The notes under the pieces: model-generated
Told to the model about the DNA's origin: nothing
What the model saw: only the letters and a program-made list of their open reading frames with translations
The model's database searches: none
NCBI GenBank assembly: GCA_004963905.1
Contig: SUGL01000028.1
Location: forward strand, 1-64,000
Source of the DNA: Mesorhizobium sp.
GTDB taxonomy: Bacteria; Pseudomonadota; Alphaproteobacteria; Rhizobiales; Rhizobiaceae
DNA: 64,000 nt
Direction: 5' to 3'
Program-made: the position numbers and the translations under genes
Part shown: positions 44,839 to 54,184 of the stretch, in pieces
How the letters are laid out: every line of letters starts with the position of its first letter
How positions within the stretch are numbered: the first letter of the stretch is position 1

Positions 44839-45564
44839 ATGATCGTCCAGGCCTGCATCAACGGCGCCCGCGCCGCCGATTTCCATCCTGCCCTGCCGCT
44901 CGACCCGGACGCCATGGCGCGTGACGGCGCCGCCTCGATCGCTGCAGGCGCAGCCGAGCTCCATGTCCACGCGCGCGGCGCCGACCGCCAGGAAAGCCTC
45001 GCCCCGGAAGCGATGGACCGGGCGGTGGCGGCGCTACGCCGTGCCTGTCCGGGCACGCTGATCGGCGTCTCCACCGGCGCCTGGATCGAAAAGGACGACA
45101 GGCGCACGCTCGCGGCTATCGCCGCCTGGCATGAGTTGCCCGACTACGCCTCGGTCAATCTCAGCGAAGCGGCGGCGCCCGAGGTGATGGAGACGCTGCA
45201 CGGCCGCGGCGTCGGCATCGAGGCCGGGCTGGCGTCGATCGGCGACGCGCTCAGGCTCGCCGGCCTCGACCATGGCGGGCGGGTGCTGCGGGTGCTGATC
45301 GAGATTTCCGAGCAGGCGCTGGACGAGGCCTTTGCCGTCGCCAACGGGATCGAAAAGGTGCTGCAGCGCGAAGGCATCCACCGCTCGATCCTGCTGCATG
45401 GCGAGAACGCGACCGTGTGGCCTTTTGTTCAGCGGGCGGCGGTGCGGAAATTTTCGACCCGCGTCGGGCTGGAGGACGGCAACGAGTTGCCGGACGGCAG
45501 CGTGGCCGATAGCAATGCGGCGCTGGTGGCGGCGGCGGTGGGGATTTATCGAGCGAGACGGTAG
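44839..45564 (+). CDS. BKACE-type (3-keto-5-aminohexanoate cleavage family) protein
   Basis: 241 residues. The metal-binding motif H42-V-H44-AR follows GAAEL. EAGLASIGDAL, LLHGENATVWPFV and VGLEDG are BKACE (DUF849) features. Family enzymes cleave beta-keto acids with acetyl-CoA. The protein is shorter than most BKACEs (about 275-310 residues), mainly through missing loops, so the substrate pocket may differ. The ATG lies after AACAGGATCGCC, a modest ribosome-binding site. It is not linked to lysine fermentation genes. Confidence 0.78.
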   Translation: MIVQACINGARAADFHPALPLDPDAMARDGAASIAAGAAELHVHARGADRQESLAPEAMDRAVAALRRACPGTLIGVSTGAWIEKDDRRTLAAIAAWHELPDYASVNLSEAAAPEVMETLHGRGVGIEAGLASIGDALRLAGLDHGGRVLRVLIEISEQALDEAFAVANGIEKVLQREGIHRSILLHGENATVWPFVQRAAVRKFSTRVGLEDGNELPDGSVADSNAALVAAAVGIYRARR

Positions 45565-45817
45565 AGAATATTGGTTGGGCTGGCGGGACAGCGCCCCCCT
45601 CTGGCCTGCCGGCCATCTCCCCCACTTGGGGGGAGATTGGCAGTTGCGCCGAAGGTGCTTTTCCTTCAACGCTGGAGATTGGCGAAAGCCGACGCGACAT
45701 CCAATCTCCCCACCTGTGGGGGAGATGTCCGGCAGGACAGAGGGGGGCGCCGTAGAGCGCCGACTCCGCCTAATGAGGCCGAGCAACCCAAAAGGCTGTG
45801 CCGCCCTCGCCGCTTTG
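45565..45817. repeat. Intergenic inverted pair of main-family repeats
   Basis: Positions about 45581-45648 and 45678-45750: ggcgggacagcgcccccctc, ccccacttggggggagattg, and the reverse-oriented ccacctgtgggggagatgtc, aggacagaggggggcgcc. No gene. Confidence 0.7.
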
Positions 45818-46810
45818 TCACCCCTGCCAGACCGCCAGATCCGCCAGGATCCGCGCCTTCACGGCAGTGTCGGCATAGCTCGCATGCACCGATGTCGCGG
45901 CGAGCCGGCGGATGGTTTCGCTGTCCCAGGCGAAGGTGTCGGCGCAGGCGGCGTAAGAGGCTTCGAGCGTCGTGCCGAGCAGCGCCGGATCGTCGGTGTT
46001 GATCGAGACAGGAACGCCCGCCTTGCGCAGCGCATCGATCGGATGTTCGGCAAGCGAAGGATAGACGCCGAGCGCGACGTTGGAGACCGGGCAGACGCCG
46101 AGGGGAATCCGCCTCCGCGCAAGCAGCTCGACCAGAGCCGGCTCCTCGATCGCCCGCACGCCATGGTCGATGCGGTCGGCGCCGAGCAGCTCGATGGCGT
46201 CGCGGACACCTTCGGGACCGCTCGACTCGCCGGCATGGACGGTCCGCCGCAATCCCGCCGCGGCGGCGCGGCGGAAGGCCTCGGCGAAGCGCGGGCCAGT
46301 ACGGCCGGCGGCCGCTTCATTGCCGTCGATCGAAAGGGCCACGACGCGCGGGTGCCTGATCCTGGCGAGCAGTTCCACCAGCTCGATCGCGTCGTCGGCC
46401 GGCTGGGTGCGCAGCAGACTGACGCAGAGCCCGACCGGCGGATATCCATCCTGCTCGGCGGCCGCGAAACCGGCGTCGAAGGCATCGATCATCCCGGAGA
46501 TGTTCCCGTGCCAGTGCGGCCAGTGCGTCGGGTTGACGATGACGTCGGCATAGCGCACGCCGCTTCTGGCCATTCGCCCGGCAAATTTATAGGCGGTGAC
46601 GGCCAGCTGCTCGCGCGTGCGGAACGTGCCGCACAGCCAATCGAGCATTTCGAGGAAGCTCTTCAGGTCGTGGGCCTCGAAGAGCCTGTCGCGCGGCGCG
46701 CGCAGCGGAATGCCCGCCTCCTCGCAATTCCTGATCACGTCGTCGGCCTCGAAGCAGCCCTCGACATGGATGTGCACTTCGGCCTTCGGCAGTCCGATAT
46801 AGTCGGTCAA
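45818..46810 (-). CDS. Adenosine deaminase family protein
   Basis: 330 residues. The metal-binding H13-x-H15 in KAEVHIHVEG, VHAGESSGPEGVRDAIELLG, DHGVRAIEE and SINTDDPALLGTTL (zinc-binding Asp) match adenosine deaminases. It deaminates adenosine to inosine, or adenine in the ADE branch. The TTG at 46810 has GGGGAGG 5-6 bases upstream; an ATG at 46837 would add 9 residues with no ribosome-binding site. No purine genes adjoin it. Confidence 0.87.
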   Translation of the reverse strand: MTDYIGLPKAEVHIHVEGCFEADDVIRNCEEAGIPLRAPRDRLFEAHDLKSFLEMLDWLCGTFRTREQLAVTAYKFAGRMARSGVRYADVIVNPTHWPHWHGNISGMIDAFDAGFAAAEQDGYPPVGLCVSLLRTQPADDAIELVELLARIRHPRVVALSIDGNEAAAGRTGPRFAEAFRRAAAAGLRRTVHAGESSGPEGVRDAIELLGADRIDHGVRAIEEPALVELLARRRIPLGVCPVSNVALGVYPSLAEHPIDALRKAGVPVSINTDDPALLGTTLEASYAACADTFAWDSETIRRLAATSVHASYADTAVKARILADLAVWQG

Positions 46811-47165
46811 TGAAGCCTCCCCGGTTCGTGGCCGCATCAAATCACGAAAGGCGCGGTCCGAGCTTCAAGAAATGATTGAAAGATTTGTGTGTGGGCAGCG
46901 CGGGAAGCGCTTTGGGCAATATGACTTTGGGAGTTCGCCACCTTGGAAAGGCCGGCGGGACAGCGCCCCCCCCTTCTGGCCTGCCGGCCATCTCCCCCCA
47001 CGTGGGGGGAGATTGGCAGCTTCGCCGGCGGCGCTCTTCCGTCAACGTTGGAGATTAGCGAAAGCGGGTGTGGCGGCTGATCTCCCCCCAAGTGGGGGAG
47101 ATGTCCGGCAGGACAGAGGGGGGCGCCGTGGAGCGCCGGCGGCTCTGCTACTGCTCGGCGAAATC
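46811..47165. repeat. Intergenic inverted pair of main-family repeats
   Basis: Positions about 46955-47022 and 47048-47127: ggcgggacagcgcccccccc, ccccacgtggggggagattg, and the reverse-oriented ccccaagtgggggagatgtc, aggacagaggggggcgcc. Reading frames across it are repeat-derived. Confidence 0.7.
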
Positions 47166-48224
47166 TCACTGCGTGTCCGCGTTGGCCCTCAGCTCGGCGC
47201 GCTTCTCGTCGGACACCACGGCTAGATCCAGCACCTTCTGCAGGCCCGCGGCGTGGCGGAAGTTCGGCTCGGTCTGCACGCCGCTGCCAACGGCATCGAC
47301 GAAGCGCTGGTAGTTGGTCGGCACGGTGCCGGCGTCGAGTTCTTCCCATTTGGCGTTCTCGACATTGTCGCCGACACAGGCCTTGAGCAGCGAGCCGTTG
47401 AGATTGTGCACCACCTCGATGCCGCCCTTGTCGCCATAGATGCGCAGCCTGAGCTCATTGAGATGGCCGGTCGCCCACCGGCTGGCATGCACCACGCCGA
47501 AGGCGCCGTTGGCGAAGTCGAGCGTCATGGCGAAGCTGTCATTGGCGTCGAGCTGGTATTCGCCGATGCGGTTGTCCGGCGCCTTGTCGAAGGCGCGCAG
47601 CCGGCAGAAGACATGGTCGATGTCGAGCGCCGCGCCATAGCTGGCGAAGTCGAGTATGTGGATGCCAACATCGCCGAGCACGCCGTTGGAGCCATGGCCG
47701 CGCGACAGCCGCCAGAGCCATTTCGGGTCGGTGCGCCAGTCGCCCCAGAATTTGGACACCAGCCAGCTCTGCAAATAGGAGGCCTCGACATGGCGCACCG
47801 TGCCGATCTCGCCCGCCCGCACCATCTGCCGCGCCTTCTGCAGCGGCGCGACGTTGCGGTAGGTGAGGTTGACCATGTTGACGATGCCGGCGGCCTCCGC
47901 GGCGTCGGCCATCTCGCTCGCCTTGCCGAAATTCTCGGCCAGCGGCTTTTCGCACAGCACCGGCTTGCCGGCGGCGATCAGCGCCATGGTGGTCGGGTGG
48001 TGGATACGGTCGGGCGTGACATTGGCGACGGCGTCGAAATCGCCCCAGTCGAGCGCCGCCTCCAGCGAGGTCAAGCGTCTCGGGATGTTGTAATTGTCGG
48101 CGAATTCGCCGACGCGGGCCGGATCGACATCGACGGCGCCGACGATGTCGACGCCCTCGATGGCGCTGAAGCGGCGGGCATGTTCCTGCGCCATCCAGCC
48201 GGTACCAAGTATCAAAAGCCGCAT
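47166..48224 (-). CDS. Gfo/Idh/MocA oxidoreductase, ThuB-like
   Basis: 352 residues. The Rossmann motif is LGTGWMAQEHARR at the N-terminus, followed by the EKP signature (VLCEKPLAENF). The C-terminal alpha/beta domain has VGIHILDFASYG. NAD(P)-dependent sugar or polyol dehydrogenases belong here. GGAGGAG lies just before the ATG. The gene follows the ThuA-like gene, as in Sinorhizobium thuAB of trehalose use, where ThuA/ThuB act on 3-ketotrehalose-type intermediates. The pairing supports ThuB, but no transport genes are here. Confidence 0.82.
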   Translation of the reverse strand: MRLLILGTGWMAQEHARRFSAIEGVDIVGAVDVDPARVGEFADNYNIPRRLTSLEAALDWGDFDAVANVTPDRIHHPTTMALIAAGKPVLCEKPLAENFGKASEMADAAEAAGIVNMVNLTYRNVAPLQKARQMVRAGEIGTVRHVEASYLQSWLVSKFWGDWRTDPKWLWRLSRGHGSNGVLGDVGIHILDFASYGAALDIDHVFCRLRAFDKAPDNRIGEYQLDANDSFAMTLDFANGAFGVVHASRWATGHLNELRLRIYGDKGGIEVVHNLNGSLLKACVGDNVENAKWEELDAGTVPTNYQRFVDAVGSGVQTEPNFRHAAGLQKVLDLAVVSDEKRAELRANADTQ

Positions 48225-48325
48225 TTTTCTCCTCCGAAGGAATTGGTTCGATTCAATGATGAGGCGAACGTGTCTAGGTGGTAATTCTGGGCAGTTCCAG
48301 ACGGAAAACCGCTGTTGGAATCGCT

Positions 48326-49111
48326 TTAGCGGAAACCGGACTCGCCGGACGCATGCAGCTTGCCGCCACGCTCGACGATCGGCTCCAGCGCCCTCTCGAC
48401 CGGCACGTTCGGCGCATCGAGGATGGCCGGCTTCGAGCCTTGCGGGTTATGCGCCCACTTCACCGCGTTGCGCAGCACCTTGTGCACGGTGGCGTCATGA
48501 TAGGTTGGATAGGTCTCGTGGCCAGGGCGGAAGTAGAAGACGTTGCCGGCGCCGCGCCGGTAGGTCAGCCCCGAGCGGAACACCTCGCCGCCCTGGAACC
48601 AGGAGATGAAGACCGTCTCCAGCGGCTCCGGCACGGCGAACTGCTCGCCATACATCTCCTCGTTCTCGAGCTCGAAAAACTCGCCGACGCCTTCGGCGAT
48701 CGGATGGCTGGGGCTCGTCACCCAAAGCCGCTCGCGCTCGCCGGCCTCGCGCCATTTCAGCGTGCAGGGCGTGCCCATCAGCCGCTTGAAGATTTTCGAG
48801 AAATGGCCGGAATGGAGCACGATCAGCCCCATGCCTTGCCAGACTCGGCGGGCGACGCGCTCGACCACCTCGTCGGCCACCGCGCCGTGGTCCTTGTGGC
48901 CCCACCAGACGAGCACGTCGGTTTCGGCGAGGCGGGATTCCGGCAGGCCGTGCTCCGGCTGCTCCAGCGTCGCGGTCGAGGCGGAGATCGCCTTGTCGGC
49001 GTTGAGCGCGTTGGCGATGGTGGTGTGCATGCCTTGCGGATAGATGCCGGCTACCACCTCGTTGGTCCGCTCATGGATGTTCTCGCCCCAGACGACAGCG
49101 CGTATTGTCAT
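48326..49111 (-). CDS. ThuA-domain protein
   Basis: 261 residues. IRAVVWGENIHERTNEVVAG at the start, DVLVWWGHKDHGAVADEVVE and GLIVLHSGHFSKIFKRLMG match the ThuA (trehalose utilisation) fold. GAGGA lies before the ATG at 49111. The downstream ThuB-like dehydrogenase is separated by 101 bases that contain a repeat remnant. The role in trehalose or a related disaccharide is inferred from the gene pair. Confidence 0.84.
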   Translation of the reverse strand: MTIRAVVWGENIHERTNEVVAGIYPQGMHTTIANALNADKAISASTATLEQPEHGLPESRLAETDVLVWWGHKDHGAVADEVVERVARRVWQGMGLIVLHSGHFSKIFKRLMGTPCTLKWREAGERERLWVTSPSHPIAEGVGEFFELENEEMYGEQFAVPEPLETVFISWFQGGEVFRSGLTYRRGAGNVFYFRPGHETYPTYHDATVHKVLRNAVKWAHNPQGSKPAILDAPNVPVERALEPIVERGGKLHASGESGFR

Positions 49112-49204
49112 GGTTTCCTCGTGCATGATTGTGAGGGTGGAGCCGCCCCGCGCCATAGATAGCGTCTTCGGCGGGTATTGGAAGCGGTTTTCGAACGCTG
49201 GTTG

Positions 49205-49412
49205 GGCGAGACCTCTCAACTTCGTCATCCCAGGGCGGAGCAGGAGCGAAGCGACGTCGCGGAGACCCTGGGATCCATGCCGTGACAGTTGCCGGAGAAC
49301 GAAGGCGGCGCAAAACAGAGCGCCATTCTGCCCTGCCGCAGCGCTGATAGGTAACGGCATGGATTCCAGGGTCTGCGCTCCGCTTCGCGTCGCTACGCCC
49401 TGGAATGACGAA
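49205..49412. repeat. Diverged 'ggatcc'-type long palindrome
   Basis: Outer arms gtcatcccagggcgga and cctggaatgacg, inner arms gggatccatgccgt and acggcatggattcca. A central unique stretch lies between (49285-49352). The element is related to copies at 50 and 35790, but the loop differs. No gene lies in 49112-49460. Confidence 0.75.
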
Positions 49413-49460
49413 TTCGCGAAGCCAATTGGCAAGCGGCCTTTGCCATGCGCAATATCAGCC

Positions 49461-50216
49461 ATGGGTGAAGTGCTTGTAGGGACAGCGATCTTTGCTTGTC
49501 TGGCCGGGGCCGCGCTGGTCAGCCTGATGGTGCACGAGCGCTTTCCCGCCCACCACCGCCAGGACGACACCAGCGCCGTGGTGCGGCTTGCCGCGAACCT
49601 CTTCGTGGTGATGTCGTCGCTGGTGCTCGGCCTGATGATCAATTCGGCCAAGAACACGTTCGAGGCCATCGACGGCAATGTCCACGCCTTCGCCACCGAT
49701 CTCATCCTGCTTGACCGAACGCTCCGACAGTACGGACCGGAGACGGACAGCGCCCGGCAATCGCTCACCGCCTATGTCCAACGCGTCGTCGATACTTCCG
49801 CCGCCGACAACGACACGACCGTCGTCCCAAACAAGCTGTCGGAGCTGCTGCTCAATCAGGTCGGCGACATCCTGGCGGGCTTGACGCCCGCGGACGCCAA
49901 GCAGACCGCCGCGCAGCAGGCCGCGACACAGCAGCTGCGGAAGGTGATCGAGCAACGCTGGATACTGGCCGAGCAGTCCGAGGGCGCCATCCCCGCGCCG
50001 CTGATCGCCCTGCTCGTCGCCTGGCTGACACTGATCTTCGCCAGCTTCGGCTTCCGGGCACCGCGCAACGCCACCGTCGTCTGCACTTGCCTCATTTCCG
50101 GGGCGTTGGTGGCCGCGGCGATCTATCTGATCATGGACATGGACACGCCATTCTCCGGCCCGATCCAGGTCTCGCCGGCGCCCCTGCAAAGGGCGCTGGC
50201 GGAACTGACGCAGTGA
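49461..50216 (+). CDS. Membrane protein, DUF4239-like
   Basis: 251 residues. Transmembrane segments at about 3-25, 46-66 (RLAANLFVVMSSLVLGLMIN), and two near the C-terminus (LIALLVAWLTLIFASFGF and the region TCLISGALVAAAIYLIMDM). The long soluble part between carries a Gln/Ala-rich helix. The four-segment layout with central domain resembles DUF4239/bestrophin-like proteins. ATG at 49461 has no strong ribosome-binding site. Convergent with the glycosyltransferase (2-base gap). Confidence 0.68.
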   Translation: MGEVLVGTAIFACLAGAALVSLMVHERFPAHHRQDDTSAVVRLAANLFVVMSSLVLGLMINSAKNTFEAIDGNVHAFATDLILLDRTLRQYGPETDSARQSLTAYVQRVVDTSAADNDTTVVPNKLSELLLNQVGDILAGLTPADAKQTAAQQAATQQLRKVIEQRWILAEQSEGAIPAPLIALLVAWLTLIFASFGFRAPRNATVVCTCLISGALVAAAIYLIMDMDTPFSGPIQVSPAPLQRALAELTQ

Positions 50217-50218
50217 AA

Positions 50219-51460
50219 TCACCCGCCACTCAATGCTTCAATCAGCAACTTTGCCGCCACTGCCGCGCCGTCAGGGCGGATCAAGCGAGCGGCCGCGCTT
50301 GCCCGGACACGGGTCTCGGGCGCCAGCGCCGTCTCCAGCGCCGCAGACAATGACTCCGCCGTTGGCGTCGGGTCGTCATGCGCGGCGCCTATGCCGAGCT
50401 CAACCACTCGCCGCCCCCAATAGGGCTGGTCGCCGATCTGGGGCACCACCACCTGCGGCGCCCCTGCCCGCGCCGCGGCGACGGTGGTGCCGGCGCCGCC
50501 GTGATGGATGACCGCCGCCAGCCGACCAAACAGCGCCTGCTGGTTGACATCGCCGACAGCGAAGCAATCGTCGAGCTCGTCGATCGGGCCGAGCTCGGCC
50601 CAGCCATGCGCTATGACCGTGCGCCGGCCCTTGGCGCGGATCGCCTCGACGGCCGCGCGGCCGGCCTCGCTCGCGACCGCAATGGAGCCGAAGCCGACAT
50701 AGACCGGCGGAGCGCCGGCTTCGAGGAACGCCTCCAGCCCGTCGGGCAGCGGCCGTTCGTCGGCCAGGATCCAGGCGCCGGTCTGCAGGGCGCCGATCAA
50801 GTCCGAGGGCAGCCAAGGCCCGAGCGTCGGGTCGCAGGCAAGCAGGACGGGATCGCCGTAGACATAACCGCGGACGTTGTCCAACGCAGGCAGCCCGAGC
50901 GACGCGCGGTGGCTGTTGATCGCGCCGCCGAACAGCGCGTTCTTGGTCCGGATATCATGGTCCCAGAGCGCCGTGTTGTCGGTCACGCCAGCAGGAAGCG
51001 GATGTCCGGGATATTCAAAGGGCCGGTTGTGCGCCGACGGCAGCCAGATCGGACAGAAGGTGCCAAGGATGTAGCGGATGCCCCGCTGCTCGGCGACCAG
51101 CCGCGCCGCGGCGCAGGAAGGAAAGAGGCCGCACGCCACCACGGCATCGCAGCCTTCGGCGGCCGCCATGAGCGCATCGTATTGCCTGGCGACGATCTCG
51201 GCTGCCTGGCTGGAGATAAGCTCGGCCCGGCCCTCGGGCGACGCCGATCTCCTGCGCCGCATCATCTCCTTTGTCCATTCGCGCACCGGCGCGAAGGCCG
51301 GCGCCAGCGGCACGCCGGCGCGGGCGCACAGCGCGGCAAATTCCTCATCACCGGGGACGCTCACCCGCACCTCGGCGCCGAGCGCCTGCAGCCGCGAGCC
51401 AAGCGCCACCACCGGCTCGACGTCGCCGCGCGAGCCGTAAGTCGACAACAAAATCCGCAT
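50219..51460 (-). CDS. UGT-type (family 1) glycosyltransferase
   Basis: 413 residues, GT-B fold. The N-terminus is RILLSTYGSRGDVEPVVALG, as in sterol/macrolide-type glycosyltransferases. The C-terminal nucleotide-sugar site is FGRLAAVIHHGGAGTTVAAA followed by GAPQVVVPQIGDQPYWGRRV. It transfers a sugar to a small lipophilic acceptor. ATG at 51460 follows AAAGGGAATTCCCGA. No biosynthetic partners adjoin, so the acceptor is unknown. Confidence 0.87.
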   Translation of the reverse strand: MRILLSTYGSRGDVEPVVALGSRLQALGAEVRVSVPGDEEFAALCARAGVPLAPAFAPVREWTKEMMRRRRSASPEGRAELISSQAAEIVARQYDALMAAAEGCDAVVACGLFPSCAAARLVAEQRGIRYILGTFCPIWLPSAHNRPFEYPGHPLPAGVTDNTALWDHDIRTKNALFGGAINSHRASLGLPALDNVRGYVYGDPVLLACDPTLGPWLPSDLIGALQTGAWILADERPLPDGLEAFLEAGAPPVYVGFGSIAVASEAGRAAVEAIRAKGRRTVIAHGWAELGPIDELDDCFAVGDVNQQALFGRLAAVIHHGGAGTTVAAARAGAPQVVVPQIGDQPYWGRRVVELGIGAAHDDPTPTAESLSAALETALAPETRVRASAAARLIRPDGAAVAAKLLIEALSGG

Positions 51461-51795
51461 TCGGGAATTCCCTTTCCGAAAATTCAGGCCAAGGGCAGCG
51501 TACATACGGCATGTCCGGGGTCTTGCCGCAAGCCCGGGGTGCGCCATATCTATAACCTGGGAGGGGGATAGGATTGCGCTCTCTCGATCCCGCCGATTTC
51601 GCGGTTCCGGCCGACGCCAGAGCGGTTCACCGTTTCACGGAAACGGCAACCCGCTCTATCTCCTTGTTTTGATGCAATTCCGGACGGAAAACCGTTTCCA
51701 CTTTTCCTGGATTGCTCCAGGTGAGGTCGCCCCGCCGCTTCACAGCGGCAGAGGATATGATACGGTCGAAGCGGAAAGCGGCTATGCCGGCCTGA
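51461..51795. repeat. Intergenic region with composite repeat (short copy)
   Basis: Positions 51619-51720 match the end of the element at 25165-25363 (agagcggttcaccgtttcac, gcaattccggacggaaaacc, ttttcctggattgctccag). No gene elsewhere in the interval. Confidence 0.75.
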
Positions 51796-53517
51796 TCAGC
51801 CCTGGCGCCCTTCCTGGGCGACCTGGGTGGGCGACCTGGTGAGCCGCGGGACGACGACGAGGCGCTTGATCTTGCCTTTCTTGTAGGCGGACAGGAAACG
51901 CTGATAGTCCTTGAAGACGACGCAGCCGTTGGATTCGGCGCGGCCGCCCCGCAGCATGTAGGTGTGGGCGAGCAGGCCGTCGCGGCCATATTTGTTGCCG
52001 CCGCTGGTCGGCGTCAGCCGGATCGCCTCGACGCCGTGGAAACGCGATTCACGCAGCGACAGGTTGTAGGTATCCGGCGGTGTCGGGCCGACATTCTTGC
52101 GATTGACGAAGCGCGGCTGGTCGACCATCGAGCCGAGGCCCGAATGCGCCTCGAGCTTCGAGCCGTCCGGCATGTAGACCGTCTTGGCCGAGATATCGTA
52201 GACGGCGACGCCGTTACCCGTCGAAGGCGAATTGAACAGGCTGCCAAAGGCCCTGCCGAGGCCGCCGCGCTCGGGCGTGTCCGGCTTGGCATAGGCGAGC
52301 ATCTCGGAAGGCTGCGCCTTGCTGCGCTTGGCCGACCCACCATCGACCGGCTTCGAACCCTGCACGCCCGGAAGCGCCTCGTCGGAGTTCCTGAGCGAGC
52401 GCGGCGTCTGCGGGCCTCGGGCTGTATCGACAGCGGCCGGTTGCGGCTTGGCAGGCTCCGGCTTGGTAGCTTGGGGCTTTGCCGCCTGGGTTGCCTGCGG
52501 CTTGGCCGGCTCCGGCTTCCGCGCGGCATTCTGTTCCGGCGCCTCGGTCGCGCGATCGAGCGTGGTGCGCGGCCTCAGGCCGGGCACGGCGATGCTGTCT
52601 GGCAAATCATCCTGCGGCGGCAGCGAGGCGACCTGCACTTCGCCCTGGTTTCCGGCGTCGCCGTTGTTTCCGGCGTTGTAAGAGGCGTCGGCCGTAAGGT
52701 CCGGCTCGCCGCCGTTGGCGAGCGCGACGGCGGTCGGCACGTCAGCCGTCTCCTCAGGCATGACATTAGCCAGCGCCAGCGCCAATTTGGACGCACGCTG
52801 GACGTCGACCTGATTTGAGCCGAAGCGTGCCTCGGCCGGGCCGCTCTCGGCCAGGTCGGGCTGGGTCGGATCGGTCCGGGCCGGGTTGGTCTCAGCCGCG
52901 CCGCCGAAGCGGTTCGCCGCCGGCAGGCTCGCAAGCAGGAAAGGCGCGCGCTCGGCGCGCTGGAAGGCATCGGCAAGTTTCTGCGGCGAAAGCCCGGCGC
53001 GCTTGACGACGCTGTCGAAACGGTCGGCGACGTCCGCGGCGGAGGCCACCTTCACGGCCTCCTCACGCGCAACTCTGAGCTTTTCAAACGCGACGCTGTC
53101 CGGCGCCGCCGGCTTCAAGCGCGCCGCCTTGCCGTCGTTAACCAGGGTGGTGGGAGTCGGGGTGGAGTGCGCGAAGCCGGCGGCTAGGCCGAGGCAGCCG
53201 GCATCGCAGCCGCCGGTCAGCGAACCCGTCTTGTAGGGGCCCGTCGCGGCCAGGCGCGGCGCCCAGGCATTGGCGAGCTTGCGGCGCTGGTCGGCGAGCG
53301 CGATGTTGCGCGGCGCAAGCAGGCTCTGCGGCAATCCGTTGGAAGCAGCGGTGAGAGAGGTGCTCACCGAGTAGAGGCCTGCCATGGTCGCCACCGACCA
53401 CAGGGCAAGGGCGGCGCCGACAGCAGGCACCAAAACCCAACGATGACCACCAGATTTTTTCGAAGTTACCCCCTCTTCAGGAGTGTCACCCCGGTTCTTC
53501 AAACGCAAAAACGCCAT
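51796..53517 (-). CDS. Membrane-anchored DUF2778 (Tlde1-like) protein
   Basis: 573 residues. A single transmembrane segment lies at about 27-51 (WVLVPAVGAALALWSVATMA). A long, low-complexity region runs from about 60 to 410, with an Ala/Lys/Pro/Gln-rich block (AKPQATQAAKPQATKPEPAK). The C-terminal ~150 residues are a DUF2778 domain: GVAVYDISAKTVYMPDGSKL, then H518 and SNG-C532. This His-Cys pair matches the L,D-transpeptidase/carboxypeptidase fold of Tlde1. It should face the periplasm and act on peptidoglycan. The ATG at 53517 is chosen; upstream ATGs lack sites. No immunity gene or type VI genes are nearby. Confidence 0.8.
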   Translation of the reverse strand: MAFLRLKNRGDTPEEGVTSKKSGGHRWVLVPAVGAALALWSVATMAGLYSVSTSLTAASNGLPQSLLAPRNIALADQRRKLANAWAPRLAATGPYKTGSLTGGCDAGCLGLAAGFAHSTPTPTTLVNDGKAARLKPAAPDSVAFEKLRVAREEAVKVASAADVADRFDSVVKRAGLSPQKLADAFQRAERAPFLLASLPAANRFGGAAETNPARTDPTQPDLAESGPAEARFGSNQVDVQRASKLALALANVMPEETADVPTAVALANGGEPDLTADASYNAGNNGDAGNQGEVQVASLPPQDDLPDSIAVPGLRPRTTLDRATEAPEQNAARKPEPAKPQATQAAKPQATKPEPAKPQPAAVDTARGPQTPRSLRNSDEALPGVQGSKPVDGGSAKRSKAQPSEMLAYAKPDTPERGGLGRAFGSLFNSPSTGNGVAVYDISAKTVYMPDGSKLEAHSGLGSMVDQPRFVNRKNVGPTPPDTYNLSLRESRFHGVEAIRLTPTSGGNKYGRDGLLAHTYMLRGGRAESNGCVVFKDYQRFLSAYKKGKIKRLVVVPRLTRSPTQVAQEGRQG

Positions 53518-53965
53518 ACGACCACTCTCAATCGGCATGCCGGTTTGCGGACCTGGCACCCGTCACGATCACAGTTCGCCTGGTGCCCCCTGCACCTTCA
53601 CGCGTCTGTTGCCGATTGATTCAAAAGATGGACAAAGATGGTTAACCAATCCCTCCACCAATCGCCACTGTGGCGACGGTCCATACGAAAAAAGAGCCCT
53701 CCATGGTCTCCGCCACGGTAAAAATGCTCTCCCTCGCCTGCTTTTGCTGCCCGTTTTTGCGGGCCGAGTCAAGCAAACACAAGGGTTTTGCCCTTTCGGG
53801 CAATCGCCGGCTACAGATGGATTGAGGTAAAAAAGCGGCAGGAACAGCCCGGCGCGGCGAGATGCGACATCCCTTCGCGAGCAGGACGCAACGCGAGCCC
53901 GCGCTGCCGGATGGCATGTTTCGGCGCGTGCCGAAAATCAATGACAGACTACTGGCCAGGCCGCT
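53518..53965. other. Intergenic region
   Basis: About 450 bases, no gene supported. Positions 53788-53803 form a ttgccctttcgggcaa hairpin. Confidence 0.5.
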
Positions 53966-54184
53966 TCACGCTCTGGCCGAGTGGCGCTTCGAAAGCGACT
54001 GCCATAACTCCGCTTCGGCGGTGAAGCCGTTCTGGAAAGCTTCTATGACTTGGCAGGCAAGCTGTTGTCTTTGGTCCCCGTCCTTAAGGGCCAGACGGCG
54101 CTCGTCGCACAACTGGTCGAATACCCTTTGGAGAAGTTCCAGCTCGATCGGCGTGAATACGCCGCTGTGTTTAGTGAAAGCCAT
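53966..54184 (-). CDS. Small protein of unknown function, paralogue of the gene at 27313
   Basis: 72 residues. FTPIELELLQRVFDQLC followed by a helix QACQVIEAFQNGFTAEAEL matches the protein at 27313. GGAGG lies 7 bases before the ATG at 54184, so this start is well supported. Function unknown. Confidence 0.68.
   Translation of the reverse strand: MAFTKHSGVFTPIELELLQRVFDQLCDERRLALKDGDQRQQLACQVIEAFQNGFTAEAELWQSLSKRHSARA

Noticed and set aside
46837..47349. Minus-strand frame spanning the repeat pair and the end of the ThuB-like gene
   Set aside because: Made of repeat sequence and out of frame with the dehydrogenase.
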